A stretch of DNA of 7,998 bases, taken from assembly GCA_028712345.1 (NCBI GenBank), contig JAQTQF010000073.1, forward strand, positions 1 to 7,998. Reading direction: 5' to 3'. A program made the position numbers and the translations under genes. Below are positions 6,700 to 7,998 of the stretch, in pieces. Position 1 is the first letter of the stretch, and each line of letters starts with the position of its first letter. Below the pieces are notes generated by a model. That model was not told the DNA's origin, ran no database searches, and saw nothing but the letters and a program-made list of their open reading frames with translations. This DNA comes from Phycisphaerae bacterium. Lineage in GTDB: Bacteria > Planctomycetota > Phycisphaerae > Sedimentisphaerales > UBA12454.

Positions 6700-7212
6700 A
6701 TGGATTTATATCAGGCGATAAAGAAACGGTATTCGTGCAGAAGTTATCAATCAAAGCCGATTGAGGCTGAAAAACTTGCGAGAATTCTTGAAGCGGCAAG
6801 GATTGCTCCCTCGGCTAAAAATTTGCAGGACTGGCGGTTTATTATCGTAACCGATGAGAAAAAACGCAAAGCCCTTGCCGCTGCGGCCAACGAACAGATG
6901 TTCATCGCAACGGCCCCTGTTATTCTGGTCGGATGCAGCAATAACGATGATGCGATGAGATGCGGCGAAAAAATCGCACCGATAGATTTGGCGATAGCTA
7001 TGGAGCATATCGCACTGGCGGCGACAGCCGAGGGTCTGGCAACCTGCTGGATAGGCTCGTTTTATCCTGATAAGGTAAGGCCGATTCTCGATATTCCCGA
7101 AGATATCAGGATAGTTGAACTTATGCCGATAGGCTACCCTGCCGATGCCGAGAGACACGGAAACAGAGAGCCGATGGAAAAAATCGTCTGTTATGAAAAG
7201 TGGAAATTTTAA
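6700..7212 (+). CDS. Nitroreductase-family FMN-dependent oxidoreductase
   Basis: A 170-residue soluble flavoprotein of the nitroreductase fold, at the short end of the family range. The N-terminal FMN-phosphate motif is KKRYSCRSY (8-16, with R10, S12 and R14), followed by IAPSAKNLQDWRF (35-47), where the PSAxN pattern contacts the flavin. AEGLATCWIGSF (110-121) matches the family's C-terminal FMN-binding segment, and ELMPIGYP is typical of the last strand. Such enzymes reduce nitro compounds, quinones or other acceptors with NAD(P)H, usually as dimers; the physiological substrate cannot be told. AGGTGA at 6691-6696 is very close to the ATG. It has its own promoter and no partner gene, so it looks monocistronic and unrelated to the transporter. 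Confidence 0.92.
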   Translation: MDLYQAIKKRYSCRSYQSKPIEAEKLARILEAARIAPSAKNLQDWRFIIVTDEKKRKALAAAANEQMFIATAPVILVGCSNNDDAMRCGEKIAPIDLAIAMEHIALAATAEGLATCWIGSFYPDKVRPILDIPEDIRIVELMPIGYPADAERHGNREPMEKIVCYEKWKF

Positions 7213-7219
7213 ACTCGCC

Positions 7220-7399
7220 ACAAAGGCACTAAGACACAAAGAAAAATTGCTCTTTTAAATTTCAATTATCGACTGTCGTTTTTCCAAAAATATATAACAA
7301 AATGAAAAAAACATAGATTAACGCTGTTATTTTTGGACACGGATTAACACGGATTTACACTGTTAAAATATATTTCTCTGTGGCCTCTGTGTTCTTTGT
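7220..7399. repeat. Spacer bounded by imperfect inverted CACAAAG-type repeats
   Basis: The left arm at 7220-7244 (ACAAAGGCAC..ACACAAAGAAA) matches, imperfectly, the reverse complement of the right arm at 7373-7399 (TTTCTCTG..GTTCTTTGT). Between them, ACACGGATT occurs twice in tandem (7337-7345 and 7348-7356, within a base or so). I see no coding potential in it. These word types recur between genes in several environmental bacterial lineages. The 180-bp unit with inverted ends resembles a non-autonomous mobile element, though no clear target-site duplication is visible. Confidence 0.5.
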
Positions 7400-7425
7400 A
7401 GCTGTTTTTCAGATTTTCTAATCCC

Positions 7426-7496
7426 GGGGACGTGGTGTAACGGGAGCACACTGCGGTCGCATCGCAGGAATGTGGGTTCGATTCCCATCGTCTCCA
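7426..7496 (+). tRNA. tRNA-Ala (anticodon CGC)
   Basis: A complete cloverleaf can be drawn. The acceptor GGGGACG (7426-7432) pairs with CGTCTCC (7489-7495), followed by discriminator A at 7496. The D-stem is GTGT/GCAC; the anticodon stem CTGCG (7451-7455) pairs with CGCAG (7463-7467); the T-arm is GTGGG-TTCGATT-CCCAT. Anticodon CGC lies at 7458-7460 and decodes GCG. The third acceptor pair is G-T (G3:U70), the identity element of alanine tRNAs, which supports the assignment. CCA is not encoded. The anticodon loop has an unusual G at position 32 and T at 38, and the short D-loop resembles glutamine tRNAs. Confidence 0.85.
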
Positions 7497-7563
7497 TTCG
7501 ACTCACCCTTCGATTCTCTCAGGGTTCGCTCATGGCAGGCCGTTTGAAATCGGCGGGTCGAAT
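7496..7563. repeat. Inverted repeat directly after the tRNA
   Basis: ATTCGAC at 7496-7502, which includes the tRNA discriminator base, has its reverse complement GTCGAAT at 7557-7563. The surrounding 7497-7680 stretch has no gene. It contains the TCGACT..TTCGCTCATGGCAGGCC style of sequence often seen between genes, and may help form the 3' end of the tRNA transcript. No T-run follows. Confidence 0.35.
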
Positions 7564-7666
7564 ACTCCGAGCAAATGCCGCGTGTCAAGCCCTACCCATC
7601 TACTCTCAACATCTTTATTAACAAATACTTAAGTTTTATTGCAAACCGGACAATCTTGTGGTAGCT

Positions 7667-7672
7667 TATACG
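7667..7672 (+). promoter_or_regulatory. Candidate -10 element for a leaderless ferredoxin transcript
   Basis: TATACG at 7667-7672 is the best -10-like hexamer before the ATG at 7681. No Shine-Dalgarno sequence is present in the bases before that ATG, and a start site about seven bases past the hexamer would fall at or next to the start codon. No convincing -35 is found at normal spacing. Confidence 0.3.
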
Positions 7673-7680
7673 CTTAATAT

Positions 7681-7899
7681 ATGGCAAAAAAAGCTCAGAT
7701 AAATTTTGAAAAGTGCAAGGGTTGCGATTTATGCATCGCCGCCTGTCCTGTCGGTGCAATGCGCAAAAGCGGCACGAGCAATAAAAAAGGATACGACTTC
7801 GTCGAGGTCAACCTTGAAAGATGCAACGGATGCGGCGCCTGCTACATAATCTGCCCAGACTGCTGCATCGATATTTTAGAAATGGTTTTAAAAAAATAG
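7681..7899 (+). CDS. 4Fe-4S dicluster ferredoxin, delta subunit of a 2-oxoacid:ferredoxin oxidoreductase
   Basis: A 72-residue protein with two complete cluster motifs: C12-x2-C15-x2-C18-x3-C22-P and C48-x2-C51-x2-C54-x3-C58-P. Two further cysteines follow (C61, C62). Length and layout fit the small iron-sulfur subunit (KorD/VorD type) that carries electrons from the thiamine-diphosphate centre to free ferredoxin. The next gene begins 8 bases later and is the alpha subunit, which sets the function. The enzyme acts in the cytoplasm of anaerobes and oxidatively decarboxylates 2-oxoacids, or carboxylates acyl-CoA in reverse. Whether it prefers 2-oxoglutarate or branched-chain 2-oxoacids cannot be told from this subunit. 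Confidence 0.9.
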   Translation: MAKKAQINFEKCKGCDLCIAACPVGAMRKSGTSNKKGYDFVEVNLERCNGCGACYIICPDCCIDILEMVLKK

Positions 7900-7907
7900 G
7901 CTGTTAA

Positions 7908-7998
7908 ATGGCTGAATATATCAATACAGGGCCGGATGCCCGAAAAGTTTTGCTCAAAGGAAATGAGGCTGTCGGAGAGGCCGCAATCAAGGTGGGCT
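7908..7998 (+). CDS. 2-oxoacid:ferredoxin oxidoreductase alpha subunit, N-terminal fragment (runs off window)
   Basis: Thirty codons are visible from ATG 7908, preceded by AGG at 7898-7900 that overlaps the ferredoxin stop. The text KVLLKGNEAVGEAAIKVG is the characteristic start of KorA/VorB-type alpha subunits, which continue with the pyrimidine-binding domain (normally followed by a YPITPQ motif, beyond the window). The tight spacing shows it is cotranscribed with the ferredoxin subunit. The remaining subunits should lie downstream. Confidence 0.85.
   Translation, partial: MAEYINTGPDARKVLLKGNEAVGEAAIKVG

Noticed and set aside
6751..7239. Minus-strand 162-codon frame over the nitroreductase gene
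   Set aside because: The plus strand carries a clear nitroreductase with promoter and start signals; the reverse frame has no recognisable protein features.

Overview
The window is a moderate-GC bacterial stretch in which every supported gene lies on the + strand. My best guess at the host is an anaerobic Planctomycetota, perhaps of the Phycisphaerae/Sedimentisphaerales type. The hints are the RHS core wording (YGPGIDEPI, YYYHFDGLGS, TGRRFD), the intergenic ACACGGATT and CACAAAG-type repeats, and a 2-oxoacid:ferredoxin oxidoreductase operon. There is no rRNA or other strong taxonomic marker, so this is tentative.

Layout. (1) Positions 1-1850 hold the 3' end of an RHS/YD-repeat protein with a divergent AT-rich tail. 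A small four-helix membrane protein gene follows 5 bases after it and may be the cognate immunity gene. A displaced 46-codon piece of a second RHS core comes next. This is the arrangement expected of a polymorphic-toxin locus that has exchanged its C-terminal tip. (2) Positions 1927-6240 hold a tight four-gene ABC transporter operon: a ferric-type binding lipoprotein, a fused double permease of the FbpB type, a membrane-anchored ChrB C-terminal-domain ('chromate resistance exported') protein, and a MalK/UgpC-type ATPase. A very short hydrophobic ORF may follow. (3) Positions 6241-6699 are mainly noncoding. They contain a fragment that looks like the 3' end of a serine tRNA fused to a T-run, a hairpin, and a good sigma70-type promoter. 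(4) Positions 6700-7212 encode a small nitroreductase-family flavoprotein driven by that promoter. (5) Positions 7213-7425 are a repeat-rich spacer bounded by imperfect inverted repeats. (6) Positions 7426-7496 encode a tRNA-Ala with anticodon CGC. (7) From 7681 onward lies the start of a 2-oxoacid:ferredoxin oxidoreductase operon, with a dicluster ferredoxin (delta) subunit followed by the first 30 codons of the alpha subunit.

How the genes work together. The ABC operon should capture a substrate outside the membrane, move it through a two-domain permease and power it with the ATPase. The exported ChrB-like protein is encoded between permease and ATPase, so it is probably a functional partner rather than a passenger. 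The substrate cannot be read from sequence: the binding protein looks ferric-type but lacks the paired tyrosines of FbpA, and the ChrB domain points loosely to metals or oxyanions. This unusual combination is the strongest candidate for a little-described system here; the RHS tip module is the second.
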